Assembly (NCBI GenBank): GCA_025929585.1
Contig: JAICPY010000010.1
Location: 1-64,000, forward strand
Source of the DNA: Steroidobacter sp.
Lineage (GTDB): Bacteria > Pseudomonadota > Gammaproteobacteria > Steroidobacterales > Steroidobacteraceae
DNA: 64,000 nt
Direction of reading: 5' to 3'
Part shown: positions 9,046 through 17,444 of the stretch, piece after piece
Numbering within the stretch: position 1 is the first letter of the stretch
How the letters are laid out: each line of letters opens with the position of its first letter
Program-made: the position numbers and the translations under genes
Notes under the pieces: model-generated
Seen by the model: the letters and a program-made list of their open reading frames with translations, nothing else
Databases searched by the model: none
Told to the model about the DNA's origin: nothing

Positions 9046-10049
9046 TCGAGACTCTCCAGCCACGCGGCTAGAGCTCGCAACTGTGACCCTGTATGGATTT
9101 CGCTATCGGGCATCAGATTGCCTGGCTTCACATCCTGCGAACCGGCGATCCACCCCGCCATCGTGCCGATGTGATTCTTGAGCACGCCCGCTGCAAGCGA
9201 GTGTCGCCCGCCGATATGCGTGAGATCCGGACCGCTCGTGCCTTCCGCCGGCGTGCCTCGCACAGTGTGGCACTCGGGACATCGGCCTTGCATGAACGCG
9301 TCGTATCCGGAACGCAGGAACGGATCCGTTGGCGCTCGCGCAGGCTGAGCTTGGTTGCGGAGCCAGTCGTAGAAGCGCTCGCGCGGCTCGGCAACGACGT
9401 ACAGCGCCATGAGTGCGTGCTGCCCACCGCAGTACTCGGCGCATTGGCCGCGATAGATGCCCGGCTCGCTGGTTCGAACCACCAGACGATTCGTGCGTCC
9501 TGGGATCATGTCCACTTTGCCGGCAAGCGAAGGCACCCAGAAGCTGTGGATCACATCGCCGCTGGACACCATCAATTCGACCGGCTCATCTACCGGAATG
9601 CGAAGCTCGTTTGCCAATGGCACGTTGCGCAATTCGCCATCGGCAGCGCGATACCTGACCTCCCACCACCATTGTTTGCCTACGACGTTGATCCGCAGCG
9701 TCCCTGGGAGCGGTGGCGGAATGCGCGCATTCGAGTCGATGCCGAAACAATTCAACAACAACTGTAGCGCGGTTCCGCTGTTGAGCGCGGAAACCGCACT
9801 GCCCACTGCCAGAGAATAGGTCAACAGCACGAACAACGTGACCGCCGGGAAGACAATCCCGCCACCTATCACCCACGCACGTGCGCTTGCACGTAATCGG
9901 CGAGAGAAGACCGCATGCAGCAACAAGCCCATCACGACCACGAAGATCAGTGCCGCTCCGACATACAACACCATACCGAGCTCTTCCAAGAGCTCGGCAC
10001 CACTGCCCGGTGCGGAATGCAGGACCGACTGTACGTGCTGCTCGCTCAT
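9042..10049 (-). CDS. ctaC: caa3-type cytochrome c oxidase subunit II
   Basis: Subunit II with a fused cytochrome c domain, 335 residues. Two N-terminal membrane helices (MVLYVGAALIFVVVMGLLL and VFPAVTLFVLLTYSLAV) anchor a periplasmic cupredoxin domain. The Cu-A site is intact: His in VIHSFWVP and Cys/Cys/His/Met in GQCAEYCGGQHALM. The C-terminal ~90 residues hold a class-I cytochrome c with the haem motif CPECH and a distal Met in GNLMPD. The ATG at 10049 overlaps the preceding cytochrome gene by one base (TGATG). It passes electrons from soluble or lipoprotein cytochromes to the subunit I/III fusion. Confidence 0.94.
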   Translation of the reverse strand: MSEQHVQSVLHSAPGSGAELLEELGMVLYVGAALIFVVVMGLLLHAVFSRRLRASARAWVIGGGIVFPAVTLFVLLTYSLAVGSAVSALNSGTALQLLLNCFGIDSNARIPPPLPGTLRINVVGKQWWWEVRYRAADGELRNVPLANELRIPVDEPVELMVSSGDVIHSFWVPSLAGKVDMIPGRTNRLVVRTSEPGIYRGQCAEYCGGQHALMALYVVAEPRERFYDWLRNQAQPARAPTDPFLRSGYDAFMQGRCPECHTVRGTPAEGTSGPDLTHIGGRHSLAAGVLKNHIGTMAGWIAGSQDVKPGNLMPDSEIHTGSQLRALAAWLESLE

Positions 10050-10417
10050 CACAATGAATATAGATAGGCCGCTATGTCGCGCGCTTGCGCTTCGCTCATT
10101 TCGATCGCAGGCATTGCGGTATCCGGCGACATGGACGGCGCGTCGCGAACAAAGCGCGTGAGGATATCGGGATCGTTCGGATAACGACCCGCGATATAGA
10201 CATTGCGTTTGTAATCCGCAAGCGCTGGACCGACACGCCCGCGTGCGCCGGGAACGCCGGGAATCACATGGCACACTCCGCATTCCAATTCGGCGAGCAC
10301 TTCTCGACCTTGTCGCGGATCTCCTTCTGGTACGTGCGGCTCGTACCCTTCAGGGGCCATGCAGCCGCACAGCACTAGATAGAGCCAGCCGATTGCAATC
10401 CTTGCGGTCACGCTCAT
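10049..10417 (-). CDS. Lipoprotein mono-haem cytochrome c
   Basis: Small cytochrome c of 122 residues. The N-terminus (IGWLYLVLCGCMAPEG) has a lipobox-like LVLC/LCGC, so it is probably a lipoprotein facing the periplasm. One haem site, CGVCH, lies near residue 47, and a likely axial Met lies in TAMPAI near the C-terminus. The start overlaps the stop of the upstream di-haem gene as ATGA, and its own stop overlaps ctaC. It probably feeds electrons to the caa3 oxidase. Confidence 0.87.
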   Translation of the reverse strand: MSVTARIAIGWLYLVLCGCMAPEGYEPHVPEGDPRQGREVLAELECGVCHVIPGVPGARGRVGPALADYKRNVYIAGRYPNDPDILTRFVRDAPSMSPDTAMPAIEMSEAQARDIAAYLYSL

Positions 10418-11289
10418 TCCAGCTCGAGCAGATAGCGCGCCATTTGACGAGCGTGTGCGGGGGCGACCTCCAACTTGGGCATCAGCGAGTGAGGACGTAC
10501 CGCCTGAGGATCGAGAATGAACCGGACTAGATTTTCTTCATTGTTAGGCAGCGTACCGGCTAGGTATTTCCGATGTGACCACTCGACCAATGCAGGGCCT
10601 ACATAGCTCTTAGGTCCCACGACACCTTCGATGCGATGGCAGCTATGACAGGCATACTGTCTGAATACGATCTTCGTACGATCTTCGGAGGCTTGCATCT
10701 CAGCGCCTTCGGCGCTCTCGCACTCGAGCTGCGCGCTGTATTGAGATAGCTGCGCATACTCTGCTCTAGTCAAAGAGGGCAGGCGCGTGAGGAAAGCCAC
10801 CGTCGACCAAAGGCTTTCCTCGGACATGCGGAATTCCCAGGCAGGCATGCCGGACATTCGCACGCCCTTCTTCGTCACGTAGTAAAGCCATTCAGCCGGC
10901 CATTCGCGCGCCGACTGCGCCAGGTTGCTCGCAATTGGCAGCATCCCCCTACCCTCTTCGTCCGGCGCAATTCCTGGCGCACCGTGACACTGCGCGCAGT
11001 GCAGTCGATAGCACGCAGCGCCCTGCTCGTACTTATGCGGTTCATCGAGTATCGGTGCTTGTATATCGCTGGCACTGGCGCGTACCGAATACCTTAAACC
11101 TGCATCGAGCAAGCGATGAGTGATCTTGAAGTGTTGCGTCGTAGCTGCGGTGCTGTAAGCACCGGAGAGCAAGACCACTGCTGCGCCCAATGCGCCGAAC
11201 AGGACCAACGCAATCGCGCCGGTGACCAGCAACACAATCTTGCGCGTAGGCTTGTGAACCCAAGAAGGCTTGTGAATCCACGAGGGCAT
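10414..11289 (-). CDS. Membrane-anchored di-haem cytochrome c
   Basis: Protein of 291 residues that opens the oxidase operon. After a basic N-terminus containing a small tandem repeat (PSWIHKP, SWVHKPT), one membrane helix follows (IVLLVTGAIALVLFGALGAAVVLL). Two class-I cytochrome c domains come next, with haem motifs CAQCH (about residue 98) and CHSCH (about 215); axial Met candidates lie in GMPAW and LMPKL. It is a candidate electron entry point for the oxidase. A terminal-oxidase-associated, quinol-linked role is possible but not shown. Confidence 0.9.
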   Translation of the reverse strand: MPSWIHKPSWVHKPTRKIVLLVTGAIALVLFGALGAAVVLLSGAYSTAATTQHFKITHRLLDAGLRYSVRASASDIQAPILDEPHKYEQGAACYRLHCAQCHGAPGIAPDEEGRGMLPIASNLAQSAREWPAEWLYYVTKKGVRMSGMPAWEFRMSEESLWSTVAFLTRLPSLTRAEYAQLSQYSAQLECESAEGAEMQASEDRTKIVFRQYACHSCHRIEGVVGPKSYVGPALVEWSHRKYLAGTLPNNEENLVRFILDPQAVRPHSLMPKLEVAPAHARQMARYLLELE

Positions 11290-11295
11290 GTGAAG

Positions 11296-11344
11296 CCCTA
11301 TCGATGAGAGCGAACGATTGTTCCCTATCGATGATGGAAACGTC
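11296..11344 (-). promoter_or_regulatory. 12-bp direct repeat before oxidase operon
   Basis: The sequence CCCTATCGATGA occurs exactly twice, at 11296-11307 and 11333-11344, 37 bp apart, in the 79-bp gap just upstream of the first cytochrome gene. On the transcribed strand it reads TCATCGATAGGG. The spacing and position suggest an operator pair, but no known regulator consensus is recognised. Confidence 0.4.
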
Positions 11345-11368
11345 GCAAACGAGACGGTCGAGTCGATC

Positions 11369-12391
11369 TCAAGGTCTAAGTATCATGGAGGGTGCGCGTT
11401 TTCGGGTGCGCGCTAGCAATACTGCAGCCGCCGCTATGCCGGCCGCGGCAAGCAAGGCAGAACGGTTCGAAGTCAGCGACCATTGCCAGCTTCGCGTACG
11501 CGCCACCTTATCGAAGCGCCCGTGCGCACCCGCATCGTAATCGCACGGCTGATAGAGATTCTCGCAGCGATCTGCACGCTTCGGTTCTTCCGTAAGCTGG
11601 CCTGCGTATCCCTCCTTAGCCAGGACTCGATCGAGTACACCGGGAACAAGTTTGTTGGCGAGCACAGCCTTCAACGAAGGCCAGCCTACATAGACTTCTC
11701 GTCGACGATGCTCGGAAGCCCAAACGATCGCACGCGCCGCAAGCTCGGGCTGGAAGATTGGCGGGACAGGCTCAGGACGTCGATCCATCAAGTTCTTCGC
11801 CCAATCGAACTGCGGAGTGTTGAAAGCGGAGAGGTGTACGTTCGTCACATGTATCGGGCTTCTCTCATGCATGAGCTCGCTGCGCAGCGCATCGGTGAAC
11901 CCTCGCAGTGCGTGCTTCGCGGCACAGTACGGCGCCTGCAGCGGAATCGCACGGTAAGCCAGCGCCGATCCGACTTGCACGATGACACCGCTCGCTCGTG
12001 CGCGCATTCGTTTCAACGCGGCCATCGTCCCGTAGGCCGCGCCTAGATAAGTGACCTCGGTTGCACGCTTCAGATCTTCCGGATCGAGCTTCTCGATGGG
12101 TCCGAATACCGTCACCATCGCATTATTCACCCAAACATCGATGCGCCCCCACTTGCGCTCGACTTCACTCGCGGCATGTTCGACTTGATCTGCATCGGCC
12201 ATGTCAGTGGGCAGCACGAGCGCTTCCGCTCCTGCCTCTTCCACTTCGCGTCTCGCGGCCGCCAAGCCCTTCTCACCGCGCGCCAGCAACGCGATGCGCG
12301 CACCAGGCCTTGCAAACTCCCGCGCTGTCGCGCGACCGATGCCACCCGATGCACCGGTGATGACAATCACCTTTCCTGATTCGCCGCGCAC
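11369..12391 (-). CDS. SDR-family oxidoreductase with C-terminal membrane tail
   Basis: Short-chain dehydrogenase of 340 residues. The NAD(P)-binding motif TGASGGIG is at residues 13-20, the NNA motif at about 88-90, and the catalytic Ser and Tyr-x3-Lys (YCAAKHA) near residue 154. Beyond the catalytic domain there is an extra ~100 residues ending in a hydrophobic helix (ALLAAAGIAAAAVLLA) and a basic tail, suggesting membrane association. This is seen in a subgroup of SDR proteins of unknown substrate. It lies upstream of the oxidase operon on the same strand with a 79-bp gap, but a functional link is not established. Confidence 0.88.
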   Translation of the reverse strand: MRGESGKVIVITGASGGIGRATAREFARPGARIALLARGEKGLAAARREVEEAGAEALVLPTDMADADQVEHAASEVERKWGRIDVWVNNAMVTVFGPIEKLDPEDLKRATEVTYLGAAYGTMAALKRMRARASGVIVQVGSALAYRAIPLQAPYCAAKHALRGFTDALRSELMHERSPIHVTNVHLSAFNTPQFDWAKNLMDRRPEPVPPIFQPELAARAIVWASEHRRREVYVGWPSLKAVLANKLVPGVLDRVLAKEGYAGQLTEEPKRADRCENLYQPCDYDAGAHGRFDKVARTRSWQWSLTSNRSALLAAAGIAAAAVLLARTRKRAPSMILRP

Positions 12392-12471
12392 TGCAGACTC
12401 CTGTTGGAATGCTTCTACAGCGACGAACGCTTAGTTGAGGCTGCGGTTCCGGTGGCGTGCCCCCAAGGGGG

Positions 12472-12588
12472 GTTCCCGTTGGTCTCGGCGAATTGTGCGT
12501 CGTGATGAGAGCGCGCCAGCTCAGCTGTCGACTCCTGAAACTAACGCTTCGCGTCAGCGCTCTGGCTCGGACCGAGACCAACGGGAAC
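12472..12588. repeat. 17-bp perfect inverted repeat, possible MITE
   Basis: The 17-bp GTTCCCGTTGGTCTCGG (12472-12488) recurs as its exact reverse complement at 12572-12588, bounding a 117-bp unit. Inside, AGAGCGC and GCGCTCT form a second nested pair. No ORF or T-tract is seen. The unit fits a miniature inverted-repeat element or a long hairpin between two convergent-free genes. Confidence 0.55.
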
Positions 12589-12624
12589 ACCCAGGCGGTG
12601 CAGACCGCGGACCGCAGAGCCTCT

Positions 12625-13548
12625 TTATCCCTCCAACCCCCAACTATCCAGATCGAACAGCTGGCCATGCACGATTCCCTTTCCGGTGGCGATCGCGTTC
12701 TTTCTCGTGAATACATCGTCGCGATACTTCTGGCGCGCACTGTCCGCAACCAAGCGAGCGAGCAATTCGCGACGGGCGCTTTGAGAGTGACTTCGCCGCG
12801 AGCCGCTCGTAACTTTCACATAGGCAGCTTCGTCCGCCGATTTCACGCCGCCGTTCTGGACATGGGTGTCGAAACACAACGCAATGCCTCGTTCGGCAGT
12901 AAGAGACAGGCGCGCAGCGGTCGCAAGTGCCGGATCGAAATACTTCTCGCGAGCACGGCGGCGCTGCAACTCTTGCACGAGCGGCTGCCCGCCCAGCTTC
13001 GCAAAACCAGACCGCCACGGCTCGCTGACCAACTGACCGCGCGCGCCCACGCTGATCGAATCTGCCCATCTCATTAGCGCAGCGGGTTTATGCGTCCTGA
13101 TACGGGTAACGAGCTCCGCCGCCGGCTCTTGACCGAAGGCCTCGGCTAACAACTCAGGTGCGCGTGCATCGACTTCATTGATGAGAACCTGAATCTCGCC
13201 ATGGCGCAGTGTGAAGCCGACGATGCCCCAGGTGAGCCCCGCCCCGTCGAAGTTGCCGACGATAAGCGTGTATCCGTGACCTTCGAAGCGCGAGGTGAGT
13301 TGCAGGCAACGCTGAAACAAGCTTGGCCAGGGCAACCCCGTCGCGGTCTGCCAAATATTTGGGTCCGTTTTCCCCGTCGATGCTCGCCGCATATCCAACT
13401 GCAAACTGCGCACGGCGCTTTCCGTCCCGCCGCCGTAATCTCCATCGACTTTGCGCGTGTAATGTCCGAGTGTCGCAAGCCCGTTCTGCAGCACTCCGAT
13501 CAGATCACCGAAGGACCCTCGCCCGAAAGACACATCTTGATTAGACAA
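12625..13548 (-). CDS. Peptidoglycan-binding chitosanase-like hydrolase
   Basis: Protein of 307 residues with no signal peptide. Residues ~5-70 resemble a PG_binding_1 module (LQNGLATLGHYTRKVDGDYG, ESAVRSLQL). The rest resembles the lysozyme-superfamily GH46/chitosanase fold: FEGHGY supplies a candidate catalytic Glu and GNFDGAGLTWGIVGF a candidate Asp. The start appears to be TTG at 13548, with AGGGAGAG 6-11 bases upstream. The absence of an export signal is odd for a wall hydrolase and could mean a non-canonical export route or a mis-set start. Substrate is unproven. Confidence 0.75.
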   Translation of the reverse strand: MSNQDVSFGRGSFGDLIGVLQNGLATLGHYTRKVDGDYGGGTESAVRSLQLDMRRASTGKTDPNIWQTATGLPWPSLFQRCLQLTSRFEGHGYTLIVGNFDGAGLTWGIVGFTLRHGEIQVLINEVDARAPELLAEAFGQEPAAELVTRIRTHKPAALMRWADSISVGARGQLVSEPWRSGFAKLGGQPLVQELQRRRAREKYFDPALATAARLSLTAERGIALCFDTHVQNGGVKSADEAAYVKVTSGSRRSHSQSARRELLARLVADSARQKYRDDVFTRKNAIATGKGIVHGQLFDLDSWGLEG

Positions 13549-13559
13549 GCCACTCTCCC

Positions 13560-13785
13560 TTACCCGCTGCTACGCTCGCGACCTCTCACGCAACGGGAGA
13601 GGCGATGAACAGAGGAACATGTTCAGCCGAGGTTCCTCTTTACACTCGTACTTTTCCATTGTCCCTCCGTCTTGTCCTTTCTCGCTCTCGGAGGAGGCTT
13701 GGGACGAGGTCCACGAAGCGACGAGCTCTATCAACTCCGTCTCTGGCTTTGTCACCCCGTCATTTCGTCACCCGTCACTTGTTCT
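13560..13785. repeat. Intergenic repeat stretch with iterated GTCACCC
   Basis: This 3'-flank of the DUF1428 gene contains CCTCTC/GAGAGG hairpin arms (about 13580-13600) and a run of the word CGTCACCC (GTCACCCCGTCATTTCGTCA at 13751-13770, then CCCGTCACTT). Only one arm of the word is present. No gene is seen here. Confidence 0.4.
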
Positions 13786-14148
13786 TCACGCCTCCACTAC
13801 CACCTTGAACCCACCATAGATCATTCGCTTGCCATCGAAAGGCATCATTTCGGGAGGGCCCATGTTGGCGATGCGCGGATCCGCCATGACCTTCTTGTTG
13901 ACTGCGTCGCGATGCTTGCGGGACTTGTAGACGATGTACGAAAACCAGACGACTTCGTTCGGCTTGAGTTTCACACTCTGTGGAAATGAGGTGTACTTGC
14001 CGGGCTTGACGTCATCGGCAATGCATTCGCGATATTCCAGCGCACCGTGCTCACGCCAGATCTTGCCGGCCTTGCGCGCGATCTTTCGATAGGCTTCAGC
14101 GTTCTTCTTCGGTATCGGGAGGATGAACCCATCCACGTAGTTAGCCAT
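13786..14148 (-). CDS. DUF1428 family protein (YbaA-like)
   Basis: Cytoplasmic protein of 120 residues that matches the DUF1428/YbaA family from start (YVDGFILPIPKKN) to end (PFDGKRMIYGGF), including KPNEVVWFSYIVYKSRKHRD. It has a ferredoxin-like dimeric alpha-beta-barrel fold in related proteins; function is unknown. Its ATG is preceded by AGGAGACTCGACA. It diverges from the GFA-like gene across ~90 bp. Confidence 0.9.
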   Translation of the reverse strand: MANYVDGFILPIPKKNAEAYRKIARKAGKIWREHGALEYRECIADDVKPGKYTSFPQSVKLKPNEVVWFSYIVYKSRKHRDAVNKKVMADPRIANMGPPEMMPFDGKRMIYGGFKVVVEA

Positions 14149-14240
14149 TGTCGAGTCTCCTTTACATGCGGTGAGGATATATCTACCTGTGCTTTACGAT
14201 AGGCACAATAGCCAATCGGGCGTCGATGCAAGGACGAACA

Positions 14241-14663
14241 ATGCAGTCAAATACCGACATAGAGGGCGGATGCTTCTGTGGTGCCGTGCGATATCGGGCA
14301 ATTTCCGCACCGATCGGGAGCATGGTGTGCCACTGCCAAACCTGCCGCCAAGTCTCGGGCGCGCCAGCCGTGCCGTGGGTCACGTTCATGAAGGGCCACT
14401 TTGCGTTCGTAACCGGGCAGCCGGAGACTTTGCATTCTTCTCAAAACGTGGTGCGCACATTTTGCTCTAACTGTGGAACGCCACTGTCGTACACCAGCAC
14501 GGCGTTCCCGGATGAAGTCGACATCACGACGTGCACGCTCGACGAGCCGAACGCATATCCACCGACACACCATTCCTGGACCAGTCATCGGTTGTCCTGG
14601 ACTCGCATCGATGATGGTTTGCCTAGATACATACGCTCGAAGCAGGACGGCGAAGAAGAATAG
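14241..14663 (+). CDS. GFA-like zinc-binding protein
   Basis: Protein of 140 residues of the GFA (formaldehyde-activating-enzyme-like) family. Zinc-binding cysteines are visible in GGCFCGAVRY, CHCQTCRQ and CSNCGTPL. The ATG at 14241 has AAGGA at 14230-14234; an ATG at 14226 would add five residues but has no site. Many GFA-fold proteins are not formaldehyde enzymes and have unknown substrates, so a role in glutathione-dependent detoxification is only a possibility. Confidence 0.88.
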   Translation: MQSNTDIEGGCFCGAVRYRAISAPIGSMVCHCQTCRQVSGAPAVPWVTFMKGHFAFVTGQPETLHSSQNVVRTFCSNCGTPLSYTSTAFPDEVDITTCTLDEPNAYPPTHHSWTSHRLSWTRIDDGLPRYIRSKQDGEEE

Positions 14664-14783
14664 CCCAAGCTTGAATGGGGCGCGTAGTGCAGGAAAAGAG
14701 CAAGACTTCTTGGGAGTTCGGAACAGGACTACCTGGACGACAGTTGCTCAGATGTCATTCCACTTCGAAGGTAGCAGCGCCTC

Positions 14784-15110
14784 GTGTTTAGCCGCGTCAT
14801 CGGGAAAGTCAAAGCGGACTTTGCGGATCTGAAGCACGGCACCCCGGGCAGGCGCTTCATTGACCACCACGAGCGACATAGACAATCAGAGGGTCGCGGC
14901 ACCGCCAAATGGAAGACCATTGCCTACGTGGTCGCAGGCCTCGTATTGCTGCTAGTAGGCGCACTACTCTCTCTGGTACCCGGCGTGCCGGGGATTCTAC
15001 TGGGGATTCCGGCCATCGGATTGTTGGTCGCTCGGCTCAGATTCTTTGCCATTGCGATGGATAAAACGGAACTGGCGCTCACCCGCATTTATCGCAAGCT
15101 TCGCAACTGA
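14784..15110 (+). CDS. PGPGW-type membrane protein
   Basis: Protein of 108 residues. A hydrophilic N-terminus (~40 residues) is followed by two close membrane helices (IAYVVAGLVLLLVGALLSL and PGILLGIPAIGLLVARL) joined by a VPGVPG turn, as in the PGPGW family of small membrane proteins. The start is a GTG at 14784 with an imperfect AAGG upstream, so the true start could lie further in. Function is unknown. Confidence 0.7.
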   Translation: MFSRVIGKVKADFADLKHGTPGRRFIDHHERHRQSEGRGTAKWKTIAYVVAGLVLLLVGALLSLVPGVPGILLGIPAIGLLVARLRFFAIAMDKTELALTRIYRKLRN

Positions 15111-15114
15111 GAGC

Positions 15115-16485
15115 TCAGCTCAACACTTTCTCTCGCCACAAAGCCTCATAGGCGGGCAACTCCGGCATCTGAGCTGCGCGCGCCACACTCAGAATTTCCG
15201 ATTTGACCTTGAATCCCGCGAGATGCAGAGCGACGCGCGCGCCACCCGCTTCGCCGAAATTCCTTCTCACTGTACGTCCAGTCAAAGCAGCCAAAACCGA
15301 ACCGAAAACAGAGTTGGCGGCCAGCGGTCCATCGATCAAGATCTCTCCATTCTCACCGAGCGATTCGATGCTGAGCGAAGTCATCAACACCGAGTAAAGC
15401 GTCGCAAGAGATGCGCGCTGCGTGCCGGATAAATGCTCCGCTCGATCGATATAGCCCACTCTGCCATTGAACGGACCCGCGGGAGCAAACGATGGCAACG
15501 CCATTGCGCCCATGCTCATGATCTCCGCCACGCCATCCAGCGTTGGGGCATCCGTTCCTCCTGCAATCGTTTCATACTCGCGCCCACCCATGAAGCGTGC
15601 GGTGGGAACAGGCCGCCCGAGCGCGTTGACGTTCGCAAGCATGTCGTTGCGCTCCTTCAAGCGCGATAGATCACCGTCGTTCGCCATTACGATCGTCCAT
15701 GTGCCGCTCGAGACAGCGACGAACGGCGTGTGCTCGCGTCCAATCAAGAATTTCAAGTACGAAGCATTCGAGTCATGAATGCCGCATGCGATTCCACATG
15801 CGGGTGACAGACCGGTTTGTCGCGCGAGTGCCGGATCGATGCTGCCTATCTTCTCGCTAGCGCGGCGCAAAGGCGGAAAGAGCCTCGCCCATCCACGATG
15901 CTCGGCGAGAGCGGAAAAAGTTGCGCTCTTCGGCCGCCACAGATCGGTGTGACATCCCAGCGAGGTGACCTCGCTCACCGCCACCGCGCTCAAGCGCCAT
16001 GCCCAGTATTGCGGATACATTAGGAGCATCGAAGCTCTCTCGAACAACTCTCGTTGTTCGTGTTGCAAATAGAACAGTTGACGACCGAGGTTCAACCCGA
16101 GCGGGAGCTTCGGCGAGAATGTCTGCTCGAACGCATCACGCTGCTCATCGTAAGCCGCGTTGATCGATTCGAAGCACGAATCCTCATAGTCCGGTGCGGC
16201 CAACACTTGCCCATTCCCATCGATCAGCACTGCCGCCGCGCCATGTGCCACGGGGACGATGCATTGGATGCGCTCCTTGTTGGGCGCGCGCGCAAGCGTT
16301 TCGATCAACCAACGCCCGATGCCCTCGACGTCGAGCGCACGCCCGTACGTAGCACTCGCGGGTTGATTGGTGCGCCGCTCGTGCCAAATCTCGATGCCCC
16401 GATCGGCATCGATTAGCGAAAGCTTCGAATTCGTCTTGCCGACGTCGAAAAGCGCAACGAGCGGTGCAGTAGCATTTTCCATCAT
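15115..16485 (-). CDS. rhaK: L-rhamnulose kinase (FGGY family)
   Basis: Sugar kinase of 456 residues with the FGGY ATPase fold: phosphate-1 motif DVGKTNSKLSLID near residue 14, SSGTWTI adenosine-pocket motif near 255, and an HDSNASY loop near 238. It would phosphorylate L-rhamnulose to L-rhamnulose 1-phosphate. Assignment rests on the flanking rhaD, rhaI and importer genes, an arrangement like the rhizobial rhaSTPQ(U)K operon. The start overlaps the rhaQ stop as ATGA. A mutarotase gene (rhaU), present in the rhizobial cluster, is not found here. By fold alone it could also be an L-fuculokinase. Confidence 0.85.
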   Translation of the reverse strand: MMENATAPLVALFDVGKTNSKLSLIDADRGIEIWHERRTNQPASATYGRALDVEGIGRWLIETLARAPNKERIQCIVPVAHGAAAVLIDGNGQVLAAPDYEDSCFESINAAYDEQRDAFEQTFSPKLPLGLNLGRQLFYLQHEQRELFERASMLLMYPQYWAWRLSAVAVSEVTSLGCHTDLWRPKSATFSALAEHRGWARLFPPLRRASEKIGSIDPALARQTGLSPACGIACGIHDSNASYLKFLIGREHTPFVAVSSGTWTIVMANDGDLSRLKERNDMLANVNALGRPVPTARFMGGREYETIAGGTDAPTLDGVAEIMSMGAMALPSFAPAGPFNGRVGYIDRAEHLSGTQRASLATLYSVLMTSLSIESLGENGEILIDGPLAANSVFGSVLAALTGRTVRRNFGEAGGARVALHLAGFKVKSEILSVARAAQMPELPAYEALWREKVLS

Positions 16486-17444
16486 GAGGTCTTGCGAAGC
16501 CTCGCCTGCGGCCAGCGCTCGGCAATCGCTGGAATCGCGACGACCGTGATGAGCAGCGCGCCGACAATGATCGACATGACAATTCCTGGAATGTTGAGCA
16601 ATCCTAAACCGAAGTTCACCAAGCCGAGCACGATGGCGGCGAGCACCACTCCAAGTATGGTGCCTTTACCGCCCCACACGGAGACACCGCCTAAGATCAC
16701 CATGCTGATGATCTCGAGCTCCCAGCCTTGCGCTATCGAGGGCCGAGTAGAGCCGAGGCGCGAAGTGAGCATCACGGCCGCCAGACCACTGAACAAGCCG
16801 GTGATCGAGAACAGAACGAACTTGTATCGATCCACCGCAATACCAGAGCAGCGGCTGGCGATCGGGTTCGCGCCGATCGCAAAGATCGCGCGTCCCCAGC
16901 GCGTGTAGTGCAGCACGAGTGCGAATGCGATTGCGAGCAACCCGAATGTCAGTAGCTCGAGTGATATCGGCCCGAATGCATATCCTTGTCCGAACACGGC
17001 AAAAGAAGCCGGATATTCCTTGAGAACACGATCGCCGAGCACGGCATAGGCGCCGCCGCGAAACAACGTCATCGTGCCGATGGTGGCGACGATGGAAGGA
17101 ACGCGGCCGATTGTGACGAGCGCGCCATTGATGGCGCCCGCAACCAATCCTGTTCCCATTCCGATTGCGACCAGGGCTGGAGTATCCACCCCGTGAGCGG
17201 CAGCAAGACCCATCGCGACCGATGCAAGCGCCATGATGGCAGCCACCGAAATGTCGATCTCTCCGGCAATGATCAACAACGCGAGCGGTAGCGCAACGAT
17301 GGCCCGTTCAGTGAAATTGAAGCTCGCATCCGACAAAGTCCATACATCTAGGAAATAAGGAGAGGTCGATGCAAAGAAGACGAACTCGACGATCAGCACG
17401 GCCGCGAGCATCGACTCCCATCGAAGCCACCGCGCCGCGTTCAT
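16482..17444 (-). CDS. rhaQ: Rhamnose ABC importer permease 2
   Basis: Inner-membrane permease of 320 residues of the RbsC/BPD_transp_2 type, with about 8-10 hydrophobic helices. The EAA-like signature region GEIDISVAAIMALAS and the later AIGANPIASRCSGIAVDRYK and GGVSVWGGKGT are typical of sugar importers. The ATG at 17444 overlaps the rhaP stop as ATGA; a much longer open frame upstream is antisense-like noise within rhaP. It forms the channel together with RhaP. Confidence 0.9.
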   Translation of the reverse strand: MNAARWLRWESMLAAVLIVEFVFFASTSPYFLDVWTLSDASFNFTERAIVALPLALLIIAGEIDISVAAIMALASVAMGLAAAHGVDTPALVAIGMGTGLVAGAINGALVTIGRVPSIVATIGTMTLFRGGAYAVLGDRVLKEYPASFAVFGQGYAFGPISLELLTFGLLAIAFALVLHYTRWGRAIFAIGANPIASRCSGIAVDRYKFVLFSITGLFSGLAAVMLTSRLGSTRPSIAQGWELEIISMVILGGVSVWGGKGTILGVVLAAIVLGLVNFGLGLLNIPGIVMSIIVGALLITVVAIPAIAERWPQARLRKTS

